DNA of 64,000 nt from Epilithonimonas sp. JDS (lineage in GTDB: Bacteria > Bacteroidota > Bacteroidia > Flavobacteriales > Weeksellaceae). Made by a program: the position numbers and the translations under genes. The notes under the pieces are model-generated. The model was not told where the DNA came from and searched no databases. It saw only the letters and a program-made list of their open reading frames with translations. The stretch's first letter is position 1; every line of letters begins with the position of its first letter. The DNA lies in assembly GCF_021261315.1 (NCBI RefSeq), contig NZ_JAJSAX010000002.1, forward strand, positions 1-64,000. Reading direction: 5' to 3'. This document shows, piece by piece, positions 25,747 through 35,551 of the stretch.

Positions 25747-27336
25747 ATGAACTCTCCCGATTACATTCAGCCAGAGCAGCTTCTCAGTATTCTCTTCAAA
25801 TCGCCCAATGCGACAGCAGTATATTCTGGCGATGAGATTACAATCATCAGTGCAAATGAAGCGATGTTGACGATGTGGGGGAAAGACAGAAAGGTGGTAG
25901 GCCGCAAATTTGCCGAAGCTTTACCCGAACTTTCCGGACAGCCTTTTCTAGAAATTCTGAAAGGCGTTTGGCACTCTGGAAACATCTATCTGGCGAAAGA
26001 TTATCCAGCAATTCTGGAAGTTAACGGCGAACTTCAGCATTTTTATTTTGATTTCGAATACAAGCCAATTCTTGATGAAAATGGAAAAACAACTTACATT
26101 CTTCACACAGCCTTTGAAGTTTCGGATAGAATGGCGGCAAGAAAAGTAATTACTGAAAAATCTAAAGCCGAAGAAAGACTTACCAAAGATCTCGGAGAAC
26201 TGAATGAGGAATATCAAATGACCAATGAGGAACTTCTCTCCATCAATTCCAAACTCGAGAATGCGAACAAAGATCTGATCAATTCCCGTGAGACTGTAAA
26301 TGAGATCAACACCCGCCTTCAAATCGCTCTGGACGCCAGCAGTCTGGGTTCTACAGAGGTTAATATTGCAACGGGAATTATGCAAAGTACCGATCAGTTT
26401 AAACGAAATTTCGGGTTCAAGCCAGAAGAAGACTTTAAATATTCTGATCTTTTTGAAGCGATGCTGCCGGAACATCGCGAGAGAGTTAAAGGTCTCGTGC
26501 AGGAAGCAATCCGAACCAACGGAATCTACAAAACCGAATATCCCGTAAAATGGAGAGACGGCTCTATCCATTGGATCCAGGCGCACGGACGCCCTAGATA
26601 TGACGAAAACGGGAAAGCTGACCGTATGGTGGGAATGACTGCAGACATCACTGAGAAAAAATTATTTGAACAACGCAAAGATGACTTCCTGAGCATTGCC
26701 AGCCACGAATTGAAAACGCCGCTGACAATTTTGAAGGCTTCCATCCAACTGCTGGATCGGTTGAAAGAAAAACCATTCTCCGAAACGCATAGCAAACTGC
26801 TGGATCAATCTATGAAAAGTGTAGATACGATGGTTTCTTTGATTGATGAGCTTCTCAATATGAGACGAATGAACGAGGATCAGCTGAAGCTTGAAAAGAA
26901 GGAATTCAATCTCTTTAATATGCTTTCCAACAGCTGCAATCACATCCGGATGGAAGGTAAATATGAACTCGTCATTCAGGGAGATAAAAATATAAATGTG
27001 TTCGCAGATGAAAACAGGATTGAACAAGTAGTCATTAATTTTGTGAATAATGCCGTAAAATATGCTTCAAATTCCAATCAAATCCAGATCAATATTGAAA
27101 CTGTAAACGATGAAGTGAAAGTTTCTGTCAAGGATTTTGGAGAAGGCATAGATGCTGGGATTCTGCCCAATCTTTTTGACCGCTATTACCGTGCGGATCA
27201 TTCAGGAAAATCCTATTCCGGACTTGGTTTGGGACTTTACATCTGTGCAGAAATCATCAAAAAACACAACGGCAATATTGGAGCGGACAGCAAAATCGGT
27301 GAAGGAAGCACATTTTGGTTTACACTTCCTTTGTAA
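25747..27336 (+). CDS. Soluble PAS-domain hybrid-type sensor histidine kinase without receiver
   Basis: The 529-residue kinase has no membrane segment. An N-terminal PAS domain (about 10-128) is followed by a coiled coil (about 130-190) and a second PAS with its PAC part, KWRDGSIHWIQAHGRPRYDE, at about 268-287. HisKA has phosphoacceptor His320 in FLSIASHELKTPLTIL. HATPase_c has the N box NFVNNAVKYA, then DFGEGIDAGI and GLGLGLYI. It is likely to sense a small ligand or redox state in the cytosol. There is no response regulator beside it; its partner must be elsewhere. It converges with tamL 18 bases downstream without a clear hairpin between. Confidence 0.93.
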   Translation: MNSPDYIQPEQLLSILFKSPNATAVYSGDEITIISANEAMLTMWGKDRKVVGRKFAEALPELSGQPFLEILKGVWHSGNIYLAKDYPAILEVNGELQHFYFDFEYKPILDENGKTTYILHTAFEVSDRMAARKVITEKSKAEERLTKDLGELNEEYQMTNEELLSINSKLENANKDLINSRETVNEINTRLQIALDASSLGSTEVNIATGIMQSTDQFKRNFGFKPEEDFKYSDLFEAMLPEHRERVKGLVQEAIRTNGIYKTEYPVKWRDGSIHWIQAHGRPRYDENGKADRMVGMTADITEKKLFEQRKDDFLSIASHELKTPLTILKASIQLLDRLKEKPFSETHSKLLDQSMKSVDTMVSLIDELLNMRRMNEDQLKLEKKEFNLFNMLSNSCNHIRMEGKYELVIQGDKNINVFADENRIEQVVINFVNNAVKYASNSNQIQINIETVNDEVKVSVKDFGEGIDAGILPNLFDRYYRADHSGKSYSGLGLGLYICAEIIKKHNGNIGADSKIGEGSTFWFTLPL

Positions 27337-27354
27337 TTATTTTAATTAAGAATA

Positions 27355-29682
27355 CTAGAACGGATAACCGATTGCGATATTCAGAATCAGATTGTCTTTT
27401 CTCCAGGAGCTGTCTCCGAATTTCACTCTGTCCAAAACCCAACGATCACTTTTTTCATAATAAGGTACTCTCAATGGCATTGCAAGATCCAGTCTCAAAA
27501 CTAAAATTGAGAAATCTAATCTAAGTCCTACTCCAGCTCCGACAGCCACTTCACTCAGGAAATCTTTCGAGAACTTTGCGCCTGGTCTTTCTGGATCTTC
27601 ATTAATCAACCAGATATTTCCGGCGTCTGCGAATGCTGCAACATTAAGAAATTTATAGATATTCGCACGATATTCTGCATTAAGTTCAAGTTTTACATCA
27701 CCTGCCTGATCAAATACAAATCCATTCTGCTGAGTCCTTGGATCATAACTTCCAGGTCCTAATGTTCTTGCTCGGAAAGCTCGGATACTGTTACTTCCGC
27801 CCACAAAAAACTGTCTGGAAAAAGGCATGTATTCTGAATTACCATAAGGAAGCGCAACACCAACAATTGCTCGGGATGCAAAAGATGTTTTCTCTCCAAA
27901 TTTGTGATAGAATCTGAAATCGTTTTCCATCTTCGCATACTGACTAAAAGGAATACCAAAAATATCTTTCTGATCGCCATTTTTAGCATTTGCACCAGTC
28001 AAAAGTCCAGTCAGATTTCCAGCCAGATCCAACATCCCTCGGTAATAGAACGTATTTGTTTTTGGCGAAGTTGTGTTTGTATATGTATAAGTATAGGTTG
28101 GTCCAAAGATCAATTGCTGATCTGTCGCTCTTTTCAGATATTGATTTCCGGCAGTCTGCTCCCGGAATTTATCAGTAACATTGGCTGGATTAATAAGCGA
28201 AACATCAATCACCTTGAGCTCATGTTCTTTTCTTACATTTTCTTTCCAGGCGTAGCCAAATGACGCATTGAAAGTATTTAAAGTATATAAAGTTGTTCGG
28301 TTCTGGAACTCATATCCAATTTGCATATTGGTTCTAGGCACAAAAGCACTTGAAGAATTAAATCGAAACGGCGCCACAATTCTCGGAATCGACAATTGTG
28401 CATTGGCTCCCACTCTGATGATATTTTCCGCATCAGCCGGACCGCCGATCTGAACATCAAAAGCACCATAAACAGAAGCTTTAAACTGTTCTGCGCCTCG
28501 GAAAAAATTACGATGTGTCCAGTTTAAATTTAATTCACTTCCTGCGTAATTGGCAGAATTTGTTCTTCCCAACGCTTCCAAACGCAGCGACTGGATTTGT
28601 CTTGGCGTCAACATATAATAAGTATCAAACTTATGATTCAGTGAATCTGAAACTACAAATTCATTTTTTACAAATTTGAAAACGCCCAAACTGATCAATC
28701 GGCTTAAAGTCAAATTATGATCTTTTCGATTGTAAACATCGCCAGTTTTAAAATATAAGGCGCGATCAAAAATTTTCGGTTTGAATTTGTGCTCCGGATC
28801 TATCACATAAATATCTTCGTGCGCATATTTTGCAAGAGAATCTGCACTCATCGGAATACTGTATTTTCCGTCTTTCACATCTCGAATGTTGTAATTCGGG
28901 AAAACTACCACTTTATCGATTGAAAACTGCTGCTTTGCTAAATCAGGCGTTTGCTCTTTTAGTTTAACATTAAGTTCTACTTTGTGATTTTTTGCAACAG
29001 TACTGTCGGCCTGAACGATGATATTGTCCGGATGAAAATAATAGAATCCTTTTTCCTTTAAACCATTGTCAATCCTTTCTCTCTCAGCTTTGATAACGGC
29101 AAGATCAAATGGATTTCCCACTTTCAACAACGTTTTATCTTTAAGATTCTGAATTTCTTTATTCACCAACGTTGAATCTTCCTGAAACTTAACCTGACTT
29201 ATCAGATATTGATTTCCCGGTCTTAAAGTATAAATAACCTGCGCTTTCTTATTTTTCGAAACCGTATCGTAAGTTGCTTTAGCATTGAAATATCCTTTGT
29301 TCTCAGAATAATTAACGATTATATCTTTGTTAAATTCCTTATCAACATCGCCCAGCAAAACTGGTTCTTCTCCGAATTTATATTTTAACCAATAATTAAA
29401 ACCTTTTTCTTTTTTAGGTTCTTTTGCAATATTGTAAGCGTACAATTTTGGTCTTAATCCAAGAAAACTTGAATTGGGCTTTGGCGTTAGATTTTCTTCC
29501 AGCTCAGACTTCAAAGCCTTCTTTTGTTTTTTCGGAATGCTGTCATTTTCGATCTTCACTTCGCCGCCAGTGTACAGCATTTGTCCGTCTTTCAGAAATT
29601 TGGTATTGCTGCACGAAGCAACGATTGCGATGAATGATATGGCAATGACTGGTCTGAAATGGATTGGAAATCGGCTCTTCAT
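27355..29682 (-). CDS. tamL: TamL: lipoprotein-type Omp85 assembly protein
   Basis: This is an outer-membrane Omp85 protein predicted to work with TamB in inserting or lipid-supplying outer-membrane components. In Bacteroidota the TamA role is filled by TamL, which carries a lipid anchor. That is seen here: the signal sequence ends IVAS-C with Cys24, followed by SNTKFLKDGQMLYTGG. The N-terminal part has POTRA-like repeats. The C-terminal 16-stranded barrel has the Omp85 loop motif VGGSNSIRAFRARTLGPGSY and ends with a short aromatic strand (LILNIAIGYPF). The start shares one base with the tamB stop (TAATG), so the two are translationally coupled. Confidence 0.9.
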   Translation of the reverse strand: MKSRFPIHFRPVIAISFIAIVASCSNTKFLKDGQMLYTGGEVKIENDSIPKKQKKALKSELEENLTPKPNSSFLGLRPKLYAYNIAKEPKKEKGFNYWLKYKFGEEPVLLGDVDKEFNKDIIVNYSENKGYFNAKATYDTVSKNKKAQVIYTLRPGNQYLISQVKFQEDSTLVNKEIQNLKDKTLLKVGNPFDLAVIKAERERIDNGLKEKGFYYFHPDNIIVQADSTVAKNHKVELNVKLKEQTPDLAKQQFSIDKVVVFPNYNIRDVKDGKYSIPMSADSLAKYAHEDIYVIDPEHKFKPKIFDRALYFKTGDVYNRKDHNLTLSRLISLGVFKFVKNEFVVSDSLNHKFDTYYMLTPRQIQSLRLEALGRTNSANYAGSELNLNWTHRNFFRGAEQFKASVYGAFDVQIGGPADAENIIRVGANAQLSIPRIVAPFRFNSSSAFVPRTNMQIGYEFQNRTTLYTLNTFNASFGYAWKENVRKEHELKVIDVSLINPANVTDKFREQTAGNQYLKRATDQQLIFGPTYTYTYTNTTSPKTNTFYYRGMLDLAGNLTGLLTGANAKNGDQKDIFGIPFSQYAKMENDFRFYHKFGEKTSFASRAIVGVALPYGNSEYMPFSRQFFVGGSNSIRAFRARTLGPGSYDPRTQQNGFVFDQAGDVKLELNAEYRANIYKFLNVAAFADAGNIWLINEDPERPGAKFSKDFLSEVAVGAGVGLRLDFSILVLRLDLAMPLRVPYYEKSDRWVLDRVKFGDSSWRKDNLILNIAIGYPF

Positions 29683-32600
29683 TATTTAAAATCTACTACT
29701 TGGTTATTGTTTTTTTCTCTTTCTCTTTTTCTTTTTTCCCGCTTCGAACTCTGGAAAATCTCACGGAATTTATCGTAATCCAAAGTGATAATAAAACCAA
29801 CACCAGTTTCTACAATCTGACCTTGCAAAGCCACTTGATATTCATTTTTACGATAAGCTCTCAGCATATATCTTCCATCTTTTGAAAGGCTGTAATCTAC
29901 AGTCACATCGCCGGCAATGTTGGTCGTATTTTCATTCTGACGCGCTTCACCTTCTAGTCCGAAGTTGCTTCCTACAGAGACTTTCAATCGGTCATTCAAT
30001 AATTTTTTACTAAGGCCGACATTCAGATCTGTTCTGGTATTCTGAGTTCCTGTTGAATAATCTTCAGTCGATTCCAGATCAAAATTCAGATCAACACCTT
30101 TTATTAAATCAGAAGCCAGATTATTCAATTGCTGAGAAAGAATTTTGCTCACACTTTGTCTTGCTAAAGTTTCAGTTGAAAGTCCAGCACTATTCTCGAA
30201 AGGATTTTCTCCGATGAATCGATTCAGTAAAAGCAAGGCAAAAACCTGCTTGTTCATTTCGTTTTCGTCCTCTCGCAACTGACTCAGTTTTTGGTCAACT
30301 ATATCTGTAACAGTGGATGAAACGGCGTTATTTTTTTCCGCAGTTGTAATATCAAATGAAATACTCGGTTTCAAAAGTTCGCCTTTCATTTTCAGCAAAG
30401 TATTGAATTCCATTTGTTGTTTGAACTGATTGAGTGTGGCCGGAGTTTCACCACTAATTTGCTGTTCCACTAAATCCAAAGGTGCAGTCTTTGTTTTATA
30501 AACAGCTGTAATATCGAGCGTTGCGGCAGTCGGTTCGCCAGTCCATGTGATCGTACTACCCTTCTGGATATCGAATTTACGTTTCAAAAGACTCACACTC
30601 ATATCATAACTTCCCTTTTCTACTTCATAAACGCCTACCAAAGTTGTTTTCCCAGAAGGATCAATTCCGCCAGTCAATTCCGCTTCGCCTTGAATCTTTA
30701 CAAAATCACCATTCGCTTTATCAATAATTGCAGAGATTTTAGCTTCTTTGCTGACTTCGATATTGACGCTGACATCCATTCCTTTGATCTTGTTTTTCGC
30801 AGCCAAAGAGTCTGCAACAATGGTTTTATTTAATGCAATTTGATCCTGATCAATGAATTCGACAATTCCGTCTCTCTCTTGTAAAGATGGACTGGATTGC
30901 GGAAGTACTATCGTAAAATCGGTGTCATCAGAAACGGCAAGTCTACCATCAACTTTTGGTAAGTCGAGATTTCCACGGACTTTCAAAGCAGCATCAATGG
31001 ACAAAATCCCGTACATCATGGCATCATCTGATTTTTCAGAATTAACGACTTTAAAATCTTTGGCATTAACGTCGAGGTTAAATGCAAAATCTCTGTAGGT
31101 CTGGGTCAAAACCTGACCATCAATTTTCAGTGAGTTTGCGTCTTTGTCATTAATCTTGAAATCATCAAATTCAATTCCGCGGTTTGTGAATGAAATTTTA
31201 TCATCAATTTTTCTGAAATCACTTCCGGTTTGTGCAATCATCAATCCGACATTATTCATTTTGACGTCGCCAATAATTTTTGGTTCAGTTGCAGTTCCAG
31301 TAATCTTCAGATCGCCTGAAAGATAACCTTCTGTATTCATAATTGCATTCATAGTAAAACCTTGCAAAGTCTTCATCTGAAGCTGATTCATTGCCAGATT
31401 CAAATCAAAACTGCTGACAGCCGTGTTGTAATTTCCTGTAATGTTCACATCATTTTCATTTCCGGAAAGTGCAATATCTGCATTAATAATATCAGCTGAA
31501 GTGTTATTAGCTTTCACTGTCAGATTCCCAACCGGACTTCCGTAAAAGAAAAGGTCAGTTATGTTAAGGTCTGAAGTGAAGGTCATTTTTTTATTTAAAT
31601 CTCTCAGCTGCGCCGTTCCGTTAATGGTTCCTTGTGCCAATAGAGAATCTTTTTTGATGATCTCAGTTAATGTTTCAATTTTAAAATCTTTCAAAGTGAC
31701 ATTTAAAGGACTGTTTGGCGAACTGTTTTCGGACTGAACCAAAATTTCACTTCCGCCGTTTGTCAGCCTGAAATTATCGGCAAAAATTCCCTGACTTCCG
31801 ATTTGGATTTTGTTATCGCCAGCAACTGTCCAATCGTTATAATTTAATTTTAAGCCATTTGGATTTAACGAAATTTCGGTAATATCATTCATCGATTTCG
31901 CATTTCCTGCAATTAAGAATTGTGTCGCATCTTTTTCATCTTTTGTCGTGATATTATAATTGATAATATTATTGGCAACATCACCATTAATGTTGACTTT
32001 ATTCAAGGCAAAACTTTCGCTTTTTAATGAAGCAACATCCAGATTGTATTGCAATGCCTGATTTTCATTCGTGATTTTAATGTTCGTATTTTCAAGCGTA
32101 TTCGTTCCATATAGAACCTGAGGAATCTTGGCATCCAGTTCTATTTTCTGAGAATCTGCGTTGTAATTTCCTGTGATATTGATGGTTTCAAAACTTTTCA
32201 AATCCGGAACAAACTTTCTGATCAAATCATCATTTTTGATGGTCGCATTAACTGTAAAATATTGTCCCGCATCAATTTTAGCCGCTTTTGAAGGTTTTTG
32301 GAATTGGTAATATTGATTCAATGTTTGCGACAACGCTCCAAAGATCTGAGTCAGTTTGTATTTTCCGTTCAGTTCAAGATCTGCAATTTGAGAATTGAAT
32401 TTAATTTGAGTAGAATCGGACGTTGAAACTGCCAAAAGATTTACTTCCTGAATTGGATAAACTTCCTTCGTGTCAGAAATTGCAAAGTTTTTTAAATTTA
32501 AATAACCGTTCAGATTATCCGGATCCAGACTTTTGAAATCGCCGTCAATTGCGCCAGCCAAAATCATCGGCGAGCTGTAGAAACCTAGTTTATTTAAATC

Positions 32601-34718
32601 TAATTTATCAATAGTTCCATTGACTTTTACCGTTGGATTTTTTTCATTGTAAACGCCGGAAGCTGTCAGTTGAAGATTGGCATTTGGGTCTTTGGAATTG
32701 AGAACGATGTTGTAAACGCCGCGATTGATCTTGCCAACCAGATTCATATTTTGATAACGGTAACCTTTGTAAGTCGCCGATTGCACGTTTCCAACAAGGT
32801 TTGCATTCGCATTTTTAAAATCAAAACTTTCGCCTTTTGCAGAAATCTGAGCTGTAATTCCACCGATATCTTTGTTCTGAATAATTTTTCCGATTTGAAG
32901 ATTCTGAAGATTGGCTTTCACATCATACAACTCACGATTCTTTCTTCGCATATCAACCTGTGCTTTGATTCCCGCATTTCCAAGCGTTGAGTACAAACTT
33001 AAATTTGTATTGACAACCTTTGTTGTTCCTTTCGCAAAACCTTTAATACTGAAATGTGAAGGCAGAGAAATATTGGAAGGAATCGTACCTTTTGGAACCA
33101 GATTGAAAATCGTTTTTCCTGACGAAGCCAATTCTCCAATCTTCAAATCATAATAAAGATTGTCAGGATTCATCGCATTTCGGATTCTTCCGGACGCATT
33201 TACCCGAAGTTGATCCAAGCCGGAAACCTTGAGTTCATTAATGAAAAGATCATTTACAGTTCCTCTCACATTTGCGTTAACGGCAAGAATTGCATTTGGA
33301 TATTTGTTAAACGGAGCTGTATTTCGTAGTGTTGGAACGAGATTTAAAATATCAGAAAAACCAATTTTAGAATTTTTGATGCTTGCCGAAATTTTTACGG
33401 CGCCAAGATTTGAAGATAATTGGTCAATTGAATTGTAATTAAGGACAACTTCATCTCTCAAAATCGTTTTCGGCGTTTGTAGATAAAGGTCTTTTAGATA
33501 AGCTTGTTTGTCTGAATAAACAAAATCCGTATTAAATTTTTGAATATCCAAACCTCGTGCTTCCTGAATTTCTGCCGATTTCACACTACCAGCAAAACCA
33601 TTGTTTTCCATTTTGAAATCACGGACATCAACATTTAATTTCGCAAAATTAAGATGGTTGAAATCCATTCCGCTTCTCGTCGGCGCAACGGCTGTATTAT
33701 TGTAAGCTACTTTTACATCATCGAAAATTAATTTTCCGAGAAGCACTTTCATAGCTTTTTCCTGCGTTGCATTTTTAGAAACTTCGGCTGTATTTTCGTT
33801 TTTCGGATTGGCGTTTGAAGCTGGAAGAAAAAGATTTGCATTGATATTTGCGCCTGTCAAATAAACATTTCCAACATCGTAAGAATTATTCTGAAGATTA
33901 AGATTGTTGATTTTTGTACTTAATTCTTTAAACAGAACTTTCGCAAAAGTCTTCGAATTATCATCACCATAATCAATGTTGAAATTAGTCAGTTTGATTC
34001 CGCTCAAGCCTAATTGCATTGGTTTTTTCTGATTCAGTGAATCTACCTTTTCCTCCACATTTTTCGAAACTTCTTCAATTAAATCTTGTTTCAATTTTAA
34101 CTTTAAACCGTCAAGATTGATATCGTTGACTGCGTATTTATTATTTTGAAGGTCAAAGGTTTTTACTCTCGTATCAAATGAATTAAAGTAAAGCTTGATA
34201 TCATTTTTAGATTGCTGATCGTTGAAAGTAACGCCAATATCTTTAAGATTTATTTTGTCAAGCGAAATAATAAAAGGTTTAGACGGACTTTCCTCTTTTT
34301 CCGAAGTCGCAAACGCTTCCATAATGTAATCGAAGTTAAACTTGCCTTGCGGACCGCGGACAACATTCGCACGAACGCCTTCCAAATCTATCGAGGTCAA
34401 ATCTGCTTTGGACTTCATCAGCTGCCACATATCCAATCCAACATCAAATTTTCTAACAGATAAAAGTGTATCCACTTTTTGACCTGTAAGATGCAGATTT
34501 TCAATAATAACACTATTAGGGAAACCAATGTAAATCTTTTCCAGACTTACTTTGGTTTTGATTTTGCCTTCGAGGTAAGTAATCGCTTTATCTTTAATAA
34601 AATTCTGGACGAAGGGCAATCGCAGGCTGAATATCAGCACAACAAAAAAAACCAAAATAGCAATTATGGTTCTGATAAAACGTCTAAGAATTTTTCCTTT
34701 GTTTAGTTTTAGTTTCAA
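29682..34718 (-). CDS. tamB: TamB: translocation and assembly module inner-membrane component
   Basis: The 1678-residue protein has an N-terminal membrane anchor (about 12-34) followed by an AsmA-like start (LEGKIKTKVSLEKIYIGFPN). A very long, repetitive beta-rich region would form the hydrophobic groove spanning the periplasm. The DUF490/TamB C-terminal domain is present, including GKTTLVGVYEVEKGSYDMS and the final barrel-interacting strands. It is thought to move lipids or help assemble outer-membrane proteins together with TamL, encoded directly downstream. Its length is at the upper end but normal for Bacteroidota. Confidence 0.92.
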   Translation of the reverse strand: MKLKLNKGKILRRFIRTIIAILVFFVVLIFSLRLPFVQNFIKDKAITYLEGKIKTKVSLEKIYIGFPNSVIIENLHLTGQKVDTLLSVRKFDVGLDMWQLMKSKADLTSIDLEGVRANVVRGPQGKFNFDYIMEAFATSEKEESPSKPFIISLDKINLKDIGVTFNDQQSKNDIKLYFNSFDTRVKTFDLQNNKYAVNDINLDGLKLKLKQDLIEEVSKNVEEKVDSLNQKKPMQLGLSGIKLTNFNIDYGDDNSKTFAKVLFKELSTKINNLNLQNNSYDVGNVYLTGANINANLFLPASNANPKNENTAEVSKNATQEKAMKVLLGKLIFDDVKVAYNNTAVAPTRSGMDFNHLNFAKLNVDVRDFKMENNGFAGSVKSAEIQEARGLDIQKFNTDFVYSDKQAYLKDLYLQTPKTILRDEVVLNYNSIDQLSSNLGAVKISASIKNSKIGFSDILNLVPTLRNTAPFNKYPNAILAVNANVRGTVNDLFINELKVSGLDQLRVNASGRIRNAMNPDNLYYDLKIGELASSGKTIFNLVPKGTIPSNISLPSHFSIKGFAKGTTKVVNTNLSLYSTLGNAGIKAQVDMRRKNRELYDVKANLQNLQIGKIIQNKDIGGITAQISAKGESFDFKNANANLVGNVQSATYKGYRYQNMNLVGKINRGVYNIVLNSKDPNANLQLTASGVYNEKNPTVKVNGTIDKLDLNKLGFYSSPMILAGAIDGDFKSLDPDNLNGYLNLKNFAISDTKEVYPIQEVNLLAVSTSDSTQIKFNSQIADLELNGKYKLTQIFGALSQTLNQYYQFQKPSKAAKIDAGQYFTVNATIKNDDLIRKFVPDLKSFETINITGNYNADSQKIELDAKIPQVLYGTNTLENTNIKITNENQALQYNLDVASLKSESFALNKVNINGDVANNIINYNITTKDEKDATQFLIAGNAKSMNDITEISLNPNGLKLNYNDWTVAGDNKIQIGSQGIFADNFRLTNGGSEILVQSENSSPNSPLNVTLKDFKIETLTEIIKKDSLLAQGTINGTAQLRDLNKKMTFTSDLNITDLFFYGSPVGNLTVKANNTSADIINADIALSGNENDVNITGNYNTAVSSFDLNLAMNQLQMKTLQGFTMNAIMNTEGYLSGDLKITGTATEPKIIGDVKMNNVGLMIAQTGSDFRKIDDKISFTNRGIEFDDFKINDKDANSLKIDGQVLTQTYRDFAFNLDVNAKDFKVVNSEKSDDAMMYGILSIDAALKVRGNLDLPKVDGRLAVSDDTDFTIVLPQSSPSLQERDGIVEFIDQDQIALNKTIVADSLAAKNKIKGMDVSVNIEVSKEAKISAIIDKANGDFVKIQGEAELTGGIDPSGKTTLVGVYEVEKGSYDMSVSLLKRKFDIQKGSTITWTGEPTAATLDITAVYKTKTAPLDLVEQQISGETPATLNQFKQQMEFNTLLKMKGELLKPSISFDITTAEKNNAVSSTVTDIVDQKLSQLREDENEMNKQVFALLLLNRFIGENPFENSAGLSTETLARQSVSKILSQQLNNLASDLIKGVDLNFDLESTEDYSTGTQNTRTDLNVGLSKKLLNDRLKVSVGSNFGLEGEARQNENTTNIAGDVTVDYSLSKDGRYMLRAYRKNEYQVALQGQIVETGVGFIITLDYDKFREIFQSSKREKRKREREKNNNQVVDFK

Positions 34719-34841
34719 ATGATCAGGTTTTCGAAAATGTTATATCAAATACCGTACTATAATTGATTATTATTGAATTTATTTAAAATTAAAAAGATTT
34801 TACTGTAACTGAAAATTGTTATAAAAGATAAGTTGTAATAT

Positions 34842-35384
34842 CTATTTCAATGAGTTGATGATGATATTCCTGCCCGATTCTACAAAGTGACTGTCACCTC
34901 GATATTGGATTGTTTTAGGGTATTTTGGCGAGCTTGCGACGTGGGCTTTTACAATTTCGAATATGAAAAAATTGTAATCCTTTACCAGCTTATCATCATA
35001 AAGTTTACATTCAAAACTTGCAAAGCAATTGACTAACAGTGGCGCTTTTACAAGTTTTCCTGTCTCCGAAATTAAGCTAAACTGTTCAAATTTATCAACT
35101 TCTGAACCGCTGCAATTCCCGATGGCAACAACTGTTTTTGCCAACTCAAGCGTTGGAATATTGATCACACATTCCTTACTTTTCCTGATGAGTTCAAAAC
35201 TGTGATTGCCGCTGGAAATCATACATCCAATTAATGAAGGAACAAATTCCATAATCGTGTACCAACCCATTGCCATTACATTTTTTTTGTCCTGATAAGC
35301 TGATGTTACCAAAACTGTAGGAGTCGGTTCCAAAAAACGGCGCGCTTCTGTAACCGGAAAGTCTTTCTTATCGTATTTTTTCAT
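34842..35384 (-). CDS. Flavin reductase-like domain protein
   Basis: This FMN-binding split-barrel protein has 180 residues from the ATG at 35384. The family reduces flavin with NAD(P)H or acts as an FMN-dependent oxidoreductase. The core shows PTPTVLVTSAYQDKKNVMAMGW, then GCMISSGNHSFELIRKSKEC, and the late FEIVKAHV strand. An earlier in-frame ATG (35456) would add 24 residues without family character. It is a single gene with no monooxygenase partner nearby, so the acceptor of the reduced flavin is unknown. Confidence 0.85.
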   Translation of the reverse strand: MKKYDKKDFPVTEARRFLEPTPTVLVTSAYQDKKNVMAMGWYTIMEFVPSLIGCMISSGNHSFELIRKSKECVINIPTLELAKTVVAIGNCSGSEVDKFEQFSLISETGKLVKAPLLVNCFASFECKLYDDKLVKDYNFFIFEIVKAHVASSPKYPKTIQYRGDSHFVESGRNIIINSLK

Positions 35385-35551
35385 AATAATATTGACTGCT
35401 ATTTTGATACCATTTTTCAACTGTGATTCTTGTTTTGATCGCTGATATATTTTCATTTTATATCAATGCCATCAGTATTTTCTATTTTTAAGGCGTCATT
35501 CTTGCAGTAATATTTTCCTAACTTGTGTTTTCTAAAATGGAGATTGATCTC

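Noticed and set aside
25948-26586. 212-codon frame antisense to the PAS kinase
   Set aside because: Antisense shadow of a clear PAS-HisKA gene, no start context.
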